Shown: positions 42,686 through 51,835, numbered from the stretch's first letter. The stretch: 61,622 bases of DNA from Actinoplanes sp. KI2 (GCF_025630775.1 NZ_JAOSZE010000053.1:1-61622); one strand, 5' to 3'. Notes: generated by a model from the sequence alone, not told the origin. Numbers and translations: made by a program.

Positions 42686-43125
42686 CCGAGCGTTCCGCAC
42701 TCCACGACACGTTCCGCATCGACCGGCATTTCGACGCCGAGCCCGCCCGGGTGTTCCGCGCCTTCGCCGACCCGTCGGCCAAGGCGAAATGGTTCGGCAG
42801 TCCAGCGGACACCAGGCGCGAATCCTTCGACTTCCGCGAGGGCGGCCGCGAGGTTATGGAGTCCGTGTTCGAAAACTCCCGATACGGATATATCGCGACC
42901 TACACCGACATCGTGATGGACGAGAGGATCGTCTACACCTACGAGATGACCATGAACGGGCGGCGCATCTCGGTCTCGGTCGCCACCATCGAGCTGCGCG
43001 CCGGCGCCGGCGGCACCGACTTCACGCTCACCGAGCAGGGCGTCTATCTCGACGGGCTGGACAACTCGGCGCAGCGCAGGCAGGGCACCGAGGATCTGAT
43101 GGACGCCCTGGCCAAGTCGCTTTAG
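42682..43125 (+). CDS. SRPBCC (AHSA1-type) protein
   Basis: The 147-residue protein starts at GTG 42682, overlapping the ArsR stop (GTGA). It has the AHSA1/SRPBCC fold: FDAEPARVFRAFADPSAKAKWF, FREGGREVMESVF, ATYTDIVMDERIVYTYEMTMNGRRISVSVATIEL and FTLTEQGVYLDGLDN. These partners of ArsR repressors bind small hydrophobic molecules; the ligand is unknown. Its end overlaps the convergent hydrolase gene by four bases. Confidence 0.85.
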   Translation: MTERSALHDTFRIDRHFDAEPARVFRAFADPSAKAKWFGSPADTRRESFDFREGGREVMESVFENSRYGYIATYTDIVMDERIVYTYEMTMNGRRISVSVATIELRAGAGGTDFTLTEQGVYLDGLDNSAQRRQGTEDLMDALAKSL

Positions 43126-44084
43126 GCGGCCCTACCGATCGCGCCGGCGCGGCGAGCCCGCTTGACCCGACGGTGACGTTCCCCGGGTGTGCTGGCCCGG
43201 GCCCGCTCGACGATCCCCACCAGCGCGGCCGACACCTCGGCGTGCCGCTCGAGGATCAGCATGTGCCCGGCCCCGGGGAAGACGGTCAGCTCGGTGCCCG
43301 GCAGCGCGTCGGCGATACCCTCCGCGCACGCCGGCGGGGTGAGCCGGTCGCGGTCGCCGACCAGCACCGCGGCCGGCACGTCGCCGAGCCGGGCGAGCGT
43401 GTCGAGCCGCTGCTGCTCGCCGATCGACGTGCGGAAGCCGCCGATCGACCGCAGCGTCGTGCGGCCCACCGACTTGATGGTCATCTTCAGCGCGGCGTCC
43501 TCGTACTCGTCGCCGAACAGCAGCCAGCGCACGGCCGGCCGCAGCGCCGGGAGCAGCGCACGATGCGGCCGCCAGGCGCCCGAGCGGGCCAGCAGGCCGG
43601 CGCCGAGCGTCTCGCCGGCCCGCATCAGGGCGGCCAGCCGCGGCGGCAGACCGTACTGCGTGTGCGCGGTGCCCTCGGCGGTGGTCGACACGAAGAGCAG
43701 CCCGGCGACCCGCTCGGCGAACTCGACCGGGTGACCGTGCGCGTACTCCATGATCGTCATGCCGCCCATCGAATGCCCGGCCAGCACCACCGGCCCGCGC
43801 GGCACCAGCCGCCGCAGCACCTCGGCGAGATCGTCACCGAGCTGGCCCAGCGTCGCCGACCCACGCTGGGTGGATCCGGAGCGGCCGTGCCCGCGGGCGT
43901 CGTACGCGATGATCCGCGGCGGCTCCGGCGATTTCAGCAGGGCCGCGACCTGGTTGTGCCAGGTGCGCCGGTGCAGGCACCAGCCGTGCACCAGCACCAC
44001 GGTGACCGGCGCGTCCGCCGGGCCCCAGGCGTGGACGCACAGGGTGACGCCGTCGCTCAGCGTGAGCAGCGATCGCTCGGACAT
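43122..44084 (-). CDS. Alpha/beta hydrolase
   Basis: The 320-residue protein starts at ATG 44084 with GGAGGTGCCC upstream. It shows HGW (oxyanion), the nucleophile elbow GHSMGGM, Asp in VLVGDRDRLTPP and a late His in FPGAGHMLILERH. It hydrolyses an ester, amide or lactone; the substrate is unknown. It has no signal peptide. Confidence 0.85.
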   Translation of the reverse strand: MSERSLLTLSDGVTLCVHAWGPADAPVTVVLVHGWCLHRRTWHNQVAALLKSPEPPRIIAYDARGHGRSGSTQRGSATLGQLGDDLAEVLRRLVPRGPVVLAGHSMGGMTIMEYAHGHPVEFAERVAGLLFVSTTAEGTAHTQYGLPPRLAALMRAGETLGAGLLARSGAWRPHRALLPALRPAVRWLLFGDEYEDAALKMTIKSVGRTTLRSIGGFRTSIGEQQRLDTLARLGDVPAAVLVGDRDRLTPPACAEGIADALPGTELTVFPGAGHMLILERHAEVSAALVGIVERARASTPGERHRRVKRARRAGAIGRAA

Positions 44085-44278
44085 GGGCACCTCCGCCTGT
44101 TGCACGGCCCCGTCGTACCCACGGGTAGCAATCATCACTCGAGACTTACGTCACTGCCAGTGCGTACCGATGATTTTTGGCCGTTTGCCCGACGGGTCGT
44201 AACCCGCTGGGACGTGGCCATGGCGTGAGTTGGCTCGCACTCCGTGTACCCACGGCGCAACTCAGCGAGAATCTCGGC

Positions 44279-44899
44279 ATGACCACCGACCCGTCCGCCC
44301 CGCTGCCTCCGCCGATCACCAACGCCGCCGACGCACTCGCCGAGCTGATCGCCGGCAACAAGCGTTTCGTCAGCGGCCGCCCCGAGCACGGCCACCGGGT
44401 CTCCGCCGCCGCGGCGGCCTCCGGCGGCCAGACGCCGATCGCGGTCGTGATCGGCTGTATCGACTCCCGGGTACCCCTCGAAGCGATCTTCGACCAGACC
44501 TTCGGCTCGATCTGCGTGGTCCGCTCCGGCGCCCACGTGCTCGACCGCGCGGTCCTGGGCTCCATCGACTTCGCGGTCGCCGTGCTGGGCGTTCCCCTGA
44601 TCATGGTGCTCGGCCACAAGCGCTGCGGCGCCGTCCAGTCGACCATCGACGCCCTGCGCACCGAGAGTCGTCCCGCGGGCGACATCGGCTACCTGGTCGA
44701 CCAGATCGCGCCGGCCGTGCGCTCGGTGGGCCTCGACGAACCGGACGTGGCGGACAGGGCGACCCGCGCCCACGTGACCGCGACGGTGGCCCGCATGCAG
44801 GAGATCAACGGGATTCCGGAGGCGATTGCGGCGGGTCGGGTGGATGTGGCCGGGGCGGTCTATGACTTGGACACCGGCTTGGTGGAGCTTCTTCCCTAA
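44279..44899 (+). CDS. Beta-class carbonic anhydrase
   Basis: The 206-residue protein has all zinc and catalytic residues of the beta class: Cys60-x-Asp62-x-Arg64 in GCIDSRVP and His113/Cys116 in GHKRCGAV. It interconverts CO2 and bicarbonate for carboxylases such as fatty-acid synthesis or for pH control. The ATG at 44279 is preferred; the frame is open upstream but not protein-like. No signal peptide is visible, so it should be cytoplasmic. Confidence 0.9.
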   Translation: MTTDPSAPLPPPITNAADALAELIAGNKRFVSGRPEHGHRVSAAAAASGGQTPIAVVIGCIDSRVPLEAIFDQTFGSICVVRSGAHVLDRAVLGSIDFAVAVLGVPLIMVLGHKRCGAVQSTIDALRTESRPAGDIGYLVDQIAPAVRSVGLDEPDVADRATRAHVTATVARMQEINGIPEAIAAGRVDVAGAVYDLDTGLVELLP

Positions 44900-45021
44900 A
44901 ATCCCGATATCGTACGGGTTTTGTCGAGTCTCGTGGTTTTCAACGCGGCCTGGGTGCAACTCCGGGCCGCAGCGCGACCGCCGGGCTGAAGTGGTGGGCT
45001 GGGCCCGGCCGGGCGCTGGGG

Positions 45022-45166
45022 TGGCTGGGCGTGGCGCCGCCCGTTGCGCTTGGTGGGTGGTGGCGCTGGCTTGCCGTGGCCCGGTGGTGGGCGGCTGGGC
45101 TGGGTGCCGCCCGTTGCGCTTGGCGGGTGGCTGGGCGTGGCGCCGCCCGTTCCGCTTGGTGGATGG
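45022..45166. repeat. Three imperfect 39-bp repeats in a gene-free stretch
   Basis: The 520 bases between 44900 and 45419 hold no credible gene. A 39-bp unit (around TGGCTGGGCGTGGCGCCGCC) recurs at 45022-45060, 45092-45130 and 45128-45166 with a few substitutions. The region is poor in A and has no promoter-like pattern. Confidence 0.6.
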
Positions 45167-45193
45167 TGGCGCCGCGCTGCGTTGCGCCTACGT

Positions 45194-45285
45194 TTCAAGG
45201 TCGCGGCCCCGGCCAGATCTTGAACGCTTTGTGCGCCTTCGTGACGTCTGCGCTTCAAGATTGCGGGTTGGGCGCCGACCTTGAA
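45194..45285. repeat. Two copies of a TTCAAG...CTTGAA palindrome
   Basis: TTCAAGGTCGCGG and GATCTTGAA bracket 45194-45224; TTCAAGATTGCGG and GACCTTGAA bracket 45254-45285. The copies are 60 bases apart, each 31-32 bases long, and each can form a hairpin with 6-9 pairs. They look like small interspersed palindromic elements. Confidence 0.5.
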
Positions 45286-45374
45286 TAGCGCGGGGTGGCG
45301 GAACGCGTGGTTTGGGGGGATGTGTGCGGATCGTTGCCGGGTGATCAATTCGGGATGATGATCGATTGGCGCGA

Positions 45375-45408
45375 AAAAGGCGCCGCCGGCTCGGCCGGGG
45401 CGCCTTTT
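45375..45408. terminator. Terminator of the 45420 gene
   Basis: AAAAGGCGCC (45375-45384) and GGCGCCTTTT (45399-45408) pair over ten bases with a smaller inner hairpin; on the minus strand the T-run follows the stem, 12 bases after the stop codon at 45420. Confidence 0.8.
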
Positions 45409-45419
45409 GCGGTTTGCGG

Positions 45420-45746
45420 TCAGCCCTCGAAGACGCCCGCGTCGACCAGGCGCTTCTCGGTGGCGGCCCAGCCGTGCTGAGGGTTGGCGGACTCCAGGGC
45501 CTCGAACTCGGCGCGGATCTTCGCACCGTGACCGGCGGCGGCCAGCGAGCGGATCTCCTCGACGAAGGCGTCGGAGTCGGTCTTGAGGTGCACGGTCTTG
45601 CCGTTGGTCAGGTTGCGCACGTAGGCGAAGCGGCCGTTGGCGAGCGGGATGAGGTATTTGTACTCACCGAGCACGCTGAGGGCGCCGCCGGCGCTCTGGC
45701 CGGCGCGGACTGATGCGCGGGCGGTCTTGGAGGTGTTGCTCGCCAC
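45420..45746 (-). CDS. Uncharacterised 108-aa cytoplasmic protein
   Basis: The protein begins MASNTSKTARASVRAGQSAGG, then has a beta-rich middle (ALSVLGEYKYLIPLANGRFAYVRNLTNGKTVHLKTDS) and a helical end (AFVEEIRSLAAAGHGAKIRAEFEALESANPQHGW). I do not recognise a named family. It has no signal peptide and its own terminator, so it is probably a single-gene unit. Confidence 0.7.
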   Translation of the reverse strand: MASNTSKTARASVRAGQSAGGALSVLGEYKYLIPLANGRFAYVRNLTNGKTVHLKTDSDAFVEEIRSLAAAGHGAKIRAEFEALESANPQHGWAATEKRLVDAGVFEG

Positions 45747-45977
45747 GGCGGTACTCCTTGAGAAGCAGAAAAGGGCCTTGGTAACTCTACACGATGCCCG
45801 CCGGACCGTGCCGTGAGAGCAGGTCCAGCCGTTGAGAAGGGTGTGCCACTACGGCAGTTCCGATGTCGATGTTGCCGATTCTCTGGCGCACCATCAGTAC
45901 CAACCGGCATCATGGGACACGATCAACCGCGGTCGAGGTCGTAGGGGAAGACGCACCTCGGTCTCCGGGAGGTCACC

Positions 45978-46469
45978 GTGCCAACGCGTGGCGTCGTATA
46001 CGTCCACTCGACCCCACTTGCCGTGTGCCAGCACGTCGAGTGGGCGATCGCGCGCGTCCTGACCGCGCCGGTCAATCTGCACTGGACCGTGCAGCCGGTC
46101 GACCCCGGCGCTCGACGGTCCGAGTGCAGCTGGACTGGGCGGGCCGGGACCGGCGCCGAGCTGGCTGCTGCCCTCCGGCAGTGGCCCATGATCCGTTTCG
46201 AGGTGACCGAGGAACCCAGTTCGGGCGTGGACGGCGAGCGGTTCATGCACGTGCCGGGTCGGGGCCTCTTCCACGGGATCATGGGCGCTTCGGGGGACAT
46301 CCAGATCGGCGAGGACCGGTTGCGCTCGATCATGGCCTCCGCGCGAGCGCCGGAGGCCCTTTCGCATGCCCTGGAGAAGGCGTTGGGCGTGGCGTGGGAT
46401 GCCGAGCTCGAGCCGTACCGGTACGCCGGCGACGGCGCGCCGGTCACCCTGCTCACCCGGGTCGGGTGA
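45978..46469 (+). CDS. DUF3145 family protein
   Basis: This 163-residue protein matches the actinobacterial DUF3145 pattern: MPTRGVVYVHSTPLAVCQHVEWAIARVLTAPVNLHW, then WPMIRFEVTEEPS and GERFMHVPGRGLFHGIMGASGDIQIGEDRLR. The GTG at 45978 follows GGGAGG. The function is unknown. In Streptomyces a similar gene lies in the same neighbourhood as the fatty-acid synthase operon, which fits the genes downstream here. Confidence 0.9.
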   Translation: MPTRGVVYVHSTPLAVCQHVEWAIARVLTAPVNLHWTVQPVDPGARRSECSWTGRAGTGAELAAALRQWPMIRFEVTEEPSSGVDGERFMHVPGRGLFHGIMGASGDIQIGEDRLRSIMASARAPEALSHALEKALGVAWDAELEPYRYAGDGAPVTLLTRVG

Positions 46470-46553
46470 GCCGCCGGGCCGCTCCCGTTCGGTGCATCGG
46501 ACACGGAAGACCTTTTGCGCGGTGGGGCGCCGCCTGCTTCGATGGCGGGCGTG

Positions 46554-48227
46554 ATGCGGAGACTAGGACTCGCCTTGGCCGTCCCCCTGCTGCTGATCGC
46601 GGCTTGTGGGGAGAAAAAGGCCGATAAGCCGCCTAGCGCTCCGGTGATCACGGAAGGTCCCTCGGCGGCGCCGGTCACCGACCCCGCGGCCACCGCCGCC
46701 GCGATGAGCGACGCCGACCTCGCCGGGCAGGTCCTGATGCCGTACGCGTACGGCAACGACGCCACCGCTGTGGACAAGACGTCGGCGGCCGGCAACCGGA
46801 ACCTGGCCGGCGTGGACACACCGGCCGAGATGGTCGCCAAGTTCCGCCTGGGCGGCCTGATCCTGGTCGGCTTCACCGCGCAGGACCCGACCGGTTCCAC
46901 CAACCCGGCGACCAACGTGGAGAACCCGCAACAGGTCCGCAAGCTCACCGACGGCCTGCAGACCGCCGCGCGGCAGGCCGGCCTGCCACCGCTGACGATC
47001 GGCACCGACCAGGAGTACGGCGTGGTCACCCGGATCACCCAGGGTGTCACCGCGCTGCCGTCGGCGATGGCGGCCGGCGCCGCGGGCAACCCGGCGCTGA
47101 CCGAGGCGGCCTGGCGGGCAGCCGGCGAGGAACTGTCCGCGATGGGCATCACCGTCGACTTCGCGCCGGACGCGGACACGCTCGGGCCGCCGGCCAACAC
47201 GGTGATCGGCTCGCGGTCGTTCGGCGGCGACGCCAGGGCGAATGCCGAGCAGGTCGCGGCGGCCGTTCGCGGGCTGCAGTCGGCCGGCGTCACGGCCGGG
47301 CTCAAGCACTTCCCGGGGCACGGGCACACCAGCGGGGACAGCCACGCGACGCTGCCGGTGGTGGCGCAGACCGCCGCGCAGTGGCGCGCGCAGGACCTGC
47401 CGCCGTTCCAGGCCGGCGTGCGGGCCGGCGCCGGCGTGGTGATGTCCGGTCACCTCGACGTCCAGGCTCTGGACAGGGGCACGCCGGCCACGTTCTCGCA
47501 CAAGGTCATGACCGACGAGCTGCGCGGCACGCTGAAGTACACCGGGGTGGCGATCACCGACGCCATGAACATGCCGCCGGCGATGACGTGGCCGGCGGGC
47601 GAGGCCGCGGTGCGGGCGCTGAACGCCGGGAACGACATGCTGCTGATGCCGCCGGACATCGCCGGGGCCCGGGACGGGATCCTGGCCGGGCTCAAGAGCG
47701 GGGAGCTCCCGCGGGGCCGGCTGGTCGAGGCGGTGACTCGGATCCTCACCCTGAAGAGCCGGGCCGGCGCCGGAAAGGGGCTGGACGTGGTCGGCGCGCC
47801 CGCTCATCAGCAGGCGGTCGCGGCGCTGGACGCCGCCGCGGTGACGGTCCTGCGCGGGTCGTGCCGGGGTCCGCTGCTCACCGGGCCGATCACGGTCACC
47901 GCCGCCGAGAGCCGCGAGGTCGCGCGGGGCAACCTCGTCCGTGCCCTGCAGGCGGCGGGGGCGAAGGTGCAGGCGGCGGGCGGGCAGGTCGTCCACCTCG
48001 TCGGGTACGGGGACAGCCGCGCCGACCTGGAGCCGGGCGCGGCGGTGACCGTCATGATGGACACGCCCTACCTGTTGGCGTCCGCCGACTCGCCCACTCT
48101 GATCGCCACCTACTCGTCGAGCAAGCTGTCGCTGACCGCCCTGGCAGGCGTGCTCGCCGGAAAGGCGAAGGCGAGCGGTCGGTCCCCGGTCGCTGTGCCG
48201 GGACTGCCGCCCTCCGCCTGTCAGTGA
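46554..48227 (+). CDS. GH3 glycosidase lipoprotein (beta-N-acetylhexosaminidase type)
   Basis: The 557-residue protein has a lipoprotein signal ending LLLIAAC (Cys18), so it sits on the outer face of the membrane. The GH3 domain has MSDADLAGQVL, GTDQEYGVVTRIT, LKHFPGHGHTSGDSH (NagZ-type His) and the nucleophile Asp in GVAITDAMNMPPA. A second domain of about 170 residues ends the chain. It is likely to release GlcNAc from cell-wall or chitin fragments. It is a paralog of the secreted enzyme at 24343. Start choice between ATG 46542, GTG 46551 and ATG 46554 is open. Confidence 0.85.
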   Translation: MRRLGLALAVPLLLIAACGEKKADKPPSAPVITEGPSAAPVTDPAATAAAMSDADLAGQVLMPYAYGNDATAVDKTSAAGNRNLAGVDTPAEMVAKFRLGGLILVGFTAQDPTGSTNPATNVENPQQVRKLTDGLQTAARQAGLPPLTIGTDQEYGVVTRITQGVTALPSAMAAGAAGNPALTEAAWRAAGEELSAMGITVDFAPDADTLGPPANTVIGSRSFGGDARANAEQVAAAVRGLQSAGVTAGLKHFPGHGHTSGDSHATLPVVAQTAAQWRAQDLPPFQAGVRAGAGVVMSGHLDVQALDRGTPATFSHKVMTDELRGTLKYTGVAITDAMNMPPAMTWPAGEAAVRALNAGNDMLLMPPDIAGARDGILAGLKSGELPRGRLVEAVTRILTLKSRAGAGKGLDVVGAPAHQQAVAALDAAAVTVLRGSCRGPLLTGPITVTAAESREVARGNLVRALQAAGAKVQAAGGQVVHLVGYGDSRADLEPGAAVTVMMDTPYLLASADSPTLIATYSSSKLSLTALAGVLAGKAKASGRSPVAVPGLPPSACQ

Positions 48228-48237
48228 CACGCAGAAA

Positions 48238-48261
48238 GGGAGCGCCCGGGCGGGCGCTCCC
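48238..48261. terminator. Bidirectional terminator between GH3 and fabF
   Basis: GGGAGCGCCC (48238-48247) pairs with GGGCGCTCCC (48252-48261) across GGGC; on the minus strand TTTCTG follows, so it also ends the fatty-acid operon. Confidence 0.85.
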
Positions 48262-48278
48262 TCAGGGTGCGTAAACCG

Positions 48279-49505
48279 TCAGGGGCGGGTGAAGACCACG
48301 GCTACGTTGTGGCCGCCGAAGCCGAACGAGTTGTTGACCGCGGCCGAGATCTCCATCGGGCGGGCCTTGAGCGCGGCCACGTCCAGGTCCAGGCCGTCGT
48401 CCGGGTCTTCCAGGTTGATCGTGGGGGGAACCACGCTGTCCCGGATCGCCAGGATGGTGGCGATCGACTCGAGCGCGCCGGCCGCACCGAGCAGGTGACC
48501 GGTCATCGACTTGGTCGAGGTGACCACCGGGTGGTCCCCGATGGCGGCCCGGATGCCCCGGATCTCGCCCATGTCGCCGGCCGGGGTGGAGGTGGCGTGC
48601 GCGTTGACGTGCTTGATGTCGGCGCCGGTGAGACCGGCGTCGCGGATCGCCATCTGCATGGCCCGGATGCCGCCGCGGCACTCCGGGTCGGGCTGGACGA
48701 TGTCGTAGCCGTCGGAGGTGACGCCCGCGCCGGCGAAGCGCGCGTAGACCCGGGCGCCGCGTGCGGCGGCGTGCTCGGCGCGCTCCAGGATGATCGCCCC
48801 GGCGCCCTCACCGAGGACGAACCCGTCCCGGTTGCGGTCCCAGGGGCGGGATGCCCGCTCCGGCTCGTCGTTGCGCGTCGACATGGCGCGCATCGAGGCG
48901 AAGCCGGCGATCGGCAGCGGGTGCACCACGGCCTCGGTGCTGCCCGCGATCACCACGTCGGCCCGGCCGAGGCGGATCAGGTCGAGGCCGAGGGCCAGCG
49001 CCTCGGCGCCGGTGGCGCACGCGCTGGCCATGGCGCGCACCCCGGCCCGCGCGCTGAACTCCAGGCCGACGTGGGCGGCCGGGCCGTTCGGCATGAGCAT
49101 GGGGACGGTGTGCGGGCTGACCCGGCGGGGGCCGGACTGCTCCAGGATGTCGTCCTGGATGAGCAGTGTGGTGGCCCCGCCGATGCCGCTGCCGAAGCTG
49201 ACGGCCAGGCGCTCCTTGTCCACCGCGTCGTCGCTCAGGCCGGCGTCCGCCCAGGCCTGCTGCGCGGCGATCAGGGCGATCGCCTCGGAGCGGTCCAGGC
49301 GGCGCATGCGGACCCGGTCGATGACCTCGGAGGGCTCCACGGCCAGCGATGCGGCGATGCGTACGGGCAGTTGGGCCGCCCACTCCTGGGTGAGCGAGCT
49401 CACCCCGGAGCGACCGGCCACCAGGGCGTCCCAGGTGGACGCGACGTCCCCGCCCAACGGGGTGGTCGCGCCGAGCCCGGTGACGACGACGTCGACGGTA
49501 GTCAT
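48279..49505 (-). CDS. fabF: Beta-ketoacyl-ACP synthase II
   Basis: The 408-residue condensing enzyme has the Cys in SACATGAEAL, His in HVNAHATSTPAGD and His/Asn in NNSFGFGGHNV. It extends acyl-ACP with malonyl-ACP in type II fatty-acid synthesis. Its ATG follows the acpP stop by one base, so it is translated with acpP. It is the last gene before the terminator. Confidence 0.95.
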   Translation of the reverse strand: MTTVDVVVTGLGATTPLGGDVASTWDALVAGRSGVSSLTQEWAAQLPVRIAASLAVEPSEVIDRVRMRRLDRSEAIALIAAQQAWADAGLSDDAVDKERLAVSFGSGIGGATTLLIQDDILEQSGPRRVSPHTVPMLMPNGPAAHVGLEFSARAGVRAMASACATGAEALALGLDLIRLGRADVVIAGSTEAVVHPLPIAGFASMRAMSTRNDEPERASRPWDRNRDGFVLGEGAGAIILERAEHAAARGARVYARFAGAGVTSDGYDIVQPDPECRGGIRAMQMAIRDAGLTGADIKHVNAHATSTPAGDMGEIRGIRAAIGDHPVVTSTKSMTGHLLGAAGALESIATILAIRDSVVPPTINLEDPDDGLDLDVAALKARPMEISAAVNNSFGFGGHNVAVVFTRP

Positions 49506-49506
49506 G

Positions 49507-49749
49507 TCAGTGGTTCGCCTCGATGTAGGAAACGGCGTCGCCGACGGTCTTCAGGTTCTGCACCTCGTTGTCGGGGATCTTGACGCCGAACTTCTCCTCG
49601 GCGGCCACCACGACCTCGACCATGGACAGCGAGTCGACGTCCAGGTCGTCGGTGAACGACTTCTCCTCGGCGACGTCGTCCGGGTTGACCCCGGCGACCT
49701 CCTCCAGGATCTCGGCGAGGCCGGAAGTGATCTCTTCGCGAGTTGCCAT
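49507..49749 (-). CDS. acpP: Acyl carrier protein
   Basis: The 80-residue acidic carrier has the phosphopantetheine Ser in DLDVDSLSMVEVVV and the usual four helices. It carries the growing chain between FabD, FabH and FabF. It lies between fabH and fabF in the operon, 61 bases after fabH. Confidence 0.95.
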   Translation of the reverse strand: MATREEITSGLAEILEEVAGVNPDDVAEEKSFTDDLDVDSLSMVEVVVAAEEKFGVKIPDNEVQNLKTVGDAVSYIEANH

Positions 49750-49810
49750 TGTTTTGGTGATTCCTCTCAGAAATGGTGATGAGGTGCTTCCGGCTCGGCC
49801 GGCGTGCCCG

Positions 49811-50764
49811 TCAGGGGCAGCGCACGACCTGGCCGGCGTAGGTGAGGCCGCCGCCGAAGCCGAACAGCAGCACCGGGGCGCCCGAGGGCACCTCCCGGCG
49901 CTCGACCAGCTTGGACAGGGCCAGCGGGATGCTCGCCGCGGAGGTGTTGCCGGACTCGACCAGGTCCTTCGCGACGACCACGTCCGGGCCGAGGCCCAGA
50001 CGCTTCACGATGCCGTCGATGATCCGCACGTTGGCCTGGTGCGGGATGAACGCGGCCAGCTCGGACACGTCGACCCCGGCCTTCGCGCAGGTCTCCCGGG
50101 CGAACGGGGCGAGTGCGGTGGTGGCCCAGCGGAAGACGACCTGGCCCTCCTGCTGGATGTACGGCTGCCAGCCCTCGATCCGCAGGACGTCGCCCTTGTC
50201 CGGCGCCGACCCCCAGAGCACCGGGCCGATGCCGGCCTCCTCGCCCTCGCCGGCGGCGGTGACCACGGCCGCGCCGGCGCCGTCGCCGAAGAGCACGGCG
50301 GTGGTGCGGTCGGTCCAGTCGGTCACGTCGGAGAGCTTCTCCGCGCCGATCACGATGGCGTTGCGCGCCGCGCCGGCCCGGATCGCGTGGTCGGCGGTGC
50401 CCAGCGCGTACGAGAAGCCGGAGCACGCGGTGTTCAGGTCGTACGCGGCCGGGGCGGTCACCCCGAGCCGGGCGGCGACCCGGGTCGCGACGTTCGGGCA
50501 GCGGTCGATCGAGGTGCAGGTGGCGACCGCCACCAGGTCGATGTCGGCGGCGCTCAGGCCGGAGCTCGCCAGCGCCTTCTCCGCCGCGTAGGTGGCCATG
50601 TCGGCGACCGTCTCGGCGTCGGCGACCCGCCGCGCGGCGATGCCCACCCGGTCTTTGATCCACGCATCGTTGGTGTCGATCGTGCTGGCCAGGTCGTCGT
50701 TGGTGACGATGCGCGAGGGCTGGTAGTGCCCGAGCGCGACGATGCGGGAACCCGCGGCGGTCAT
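49811..50764 (-). CDS. fabH: Beta-ketoacyl-ACP synthase III
   Basis: The 317-residue enzyme has Cys114 in LNTACSGFSYALG, His in FIPHQANVRIID and Asn in ESGNTSAASIPLAL. It starts fatty-acid chains from acyl-CoA, including branched starters in actinomycetes. The ATG at 50764 overlaps the fabD stop (ATGA). Confidence 0.95.
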   Translation of the reverse strand: MTAAGSRIVALGHYQPSRIVTNDDLASTIDTNDAWIKDRVGIAARRVADAETVADMATYAAEKALASSGLSAADIDLVAVATCTSIDRCPNVATRVAARLGVTAPAAYDLNTACSGFSYALGTADHAIRAGAARNAIVIGAEKLSDVTDWTDRTTAVLFGDGAGAAVVTAAGEGEEAGIGPVLWGSAPDKGDVLRIEGWQPYIQQEGQVVFRWATTALAPFARETCAKAGVDVSELAAFIPHQANVRIIDGIVKRLGLGPDVVVAKDLVESGNTSAASIPLALSKLVERREVPSGAPVLLFGFGGGLTYAGQVVRCP

Positions 50765-51693
50765 GCTGCTCCTCCATTGCCGTGCCGGGCGATCAGGTCG
50801 CGAGCCGCGGGCAGGTCGTCCGGCGTGTTCAGGGTGACGATCTCCGGCGCGCCCTCGCCCTTGAGCTCGCGCTTGACCAGGCCGGCCAGGGTGCCGGCCG
50901 GGGGCAGCTCGACGATCCCCGTGACGCCGAGGTCCTTCATCGTGCGCATGCACAGGTCCCATCGGACCGGCGCGGTGACCTGGCGAACCAGGCGCCGCAG
51001 CATTTCGTCGCCCGGCGCGACGGCCGTGCCGTCCAGGTTGGAGAGCAGGGTGCGGACCGGCTCGGCCACCGTGATGTCGCCGGCGATCGCGCCGAGAGCG
51101 GTCTCGGCCGGTTTCATGTACGGCGTGTGGAACGCGCCGGCCACCTGCAGCGCGATCACCCGCGCCTTGGCCGGCGGCTCGGCGGCGAACTTGGCCAGCC
51201 CGTCGAGCGAGCCGGCCGCCACGATCTGGCCGGCGCCGTTGCGGTTGGCGGGGTAGAGACCGTGCCGCTCGATGGTGGCCACGACCTCGTCGGGGTCGCC
51301 GCCCAGGACGGCGCTCATCCCGGTGGGCTCGAGGGCGCAGGCGGCGGCCATCTCGCGGCCGCGCACGCCGGCCAGGGTGACGGCGGCGTCCGCGGAGAAG
51401 ACCCCGGCGATCGCGCTCGCGCCCAGCTCGCCGACGCTGTGGCCGGCCACCAGGCCGACCCCGTCGAGGGGCAGGTGCTCGGCGGCGAGCAGCGCGGCGG
51501 CGACCAGCAGCGGCTGGGTCCGGGCGGTGTCCTTGATCTCCTCGGCGTCCGCCTCGGTGCCGAGGTGGAGCAGGTCGACGCCACACCGGGCGGACCACTC
51601 CCGCAGGCGGGACTCCGAGCCGGGGAGGTCGAGCCAGGGGGTCAGGAAGCCGGGCTTCTGCGAGCCCTGGCCGGGCGAAAGTACGGCGAGCAC
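50761..51693 (-). CDS. fabD: Malonyl-CoA:ACP transacylase
   Basis: The 310-residue protein begins MLAVLSPGQGSQKPGF with the nucleophile Ser86 in AGHSVGELGAS and His in AGAFHTPYMKP. It loads malonyl on ACP. I chose GTG at 51693 because GGAAGAG lies eight bases upstream and the frame before it is not protein-like. It is the first fab gene, 142 bases after fasR, behind a probable operator. Confidence 0.95.
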   Translation of the reverse strand: MLAVLSPGQGSQKPGFLTPWLDLPGSESRLREWSARCGVDLLHLGTEADAEEIKDTARTQPLLVAAALLAAEHLPLDGVGLVAGHSVGELGASAIAGVFSADAAVTLAGVRGREMAAACALEPTGMSAVLGGDPDEVVATIERHGLYPANRNGAGQIVAAGSLDGLAKFAAEPPAKARVIALQVAGAFHTPYMKPAETALGAIAGDITVAEPVRTLLSNLDGTAVAPGDEMLRRLVRQVTAPVRWDLCMRTMKDLGVTGIVELPPAGTLAGLVKRELKGEGAPEIVTLNTPDDLPAARDLIARHGNGGAA

Positions 51694-51761
51694 GCTTTTG
51701 ACTCTTCCGGATAGAACGGGGTTACGCGGTGCACGGCGGCAACCAAACCCTACGACCACCG

Positions 51762-51778
51762 TTGTGGGAATCCTACAA
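51762..51778 (-). promoter_or_regulatory. Candidate FasR operator upstream of fabD
   Basis: A 17-bp palindrome of the form TTGTnGGAnTCCnACAA lies 69 bases before the fabD start, and a TAGGGT -10-like box follows on the minus strand near 51755-51750. FasR-type activators bind such sites upstream of fabD in Streptomyces; sequence match to a published site is not claimed. Confidence 0.6.
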
Positions 51779-51835
51779 AGCGACCCCCTTTAAGCCCTAT
51801 TTGTACCGGACTGGAACGTGAAACGAGCCGGTGAT

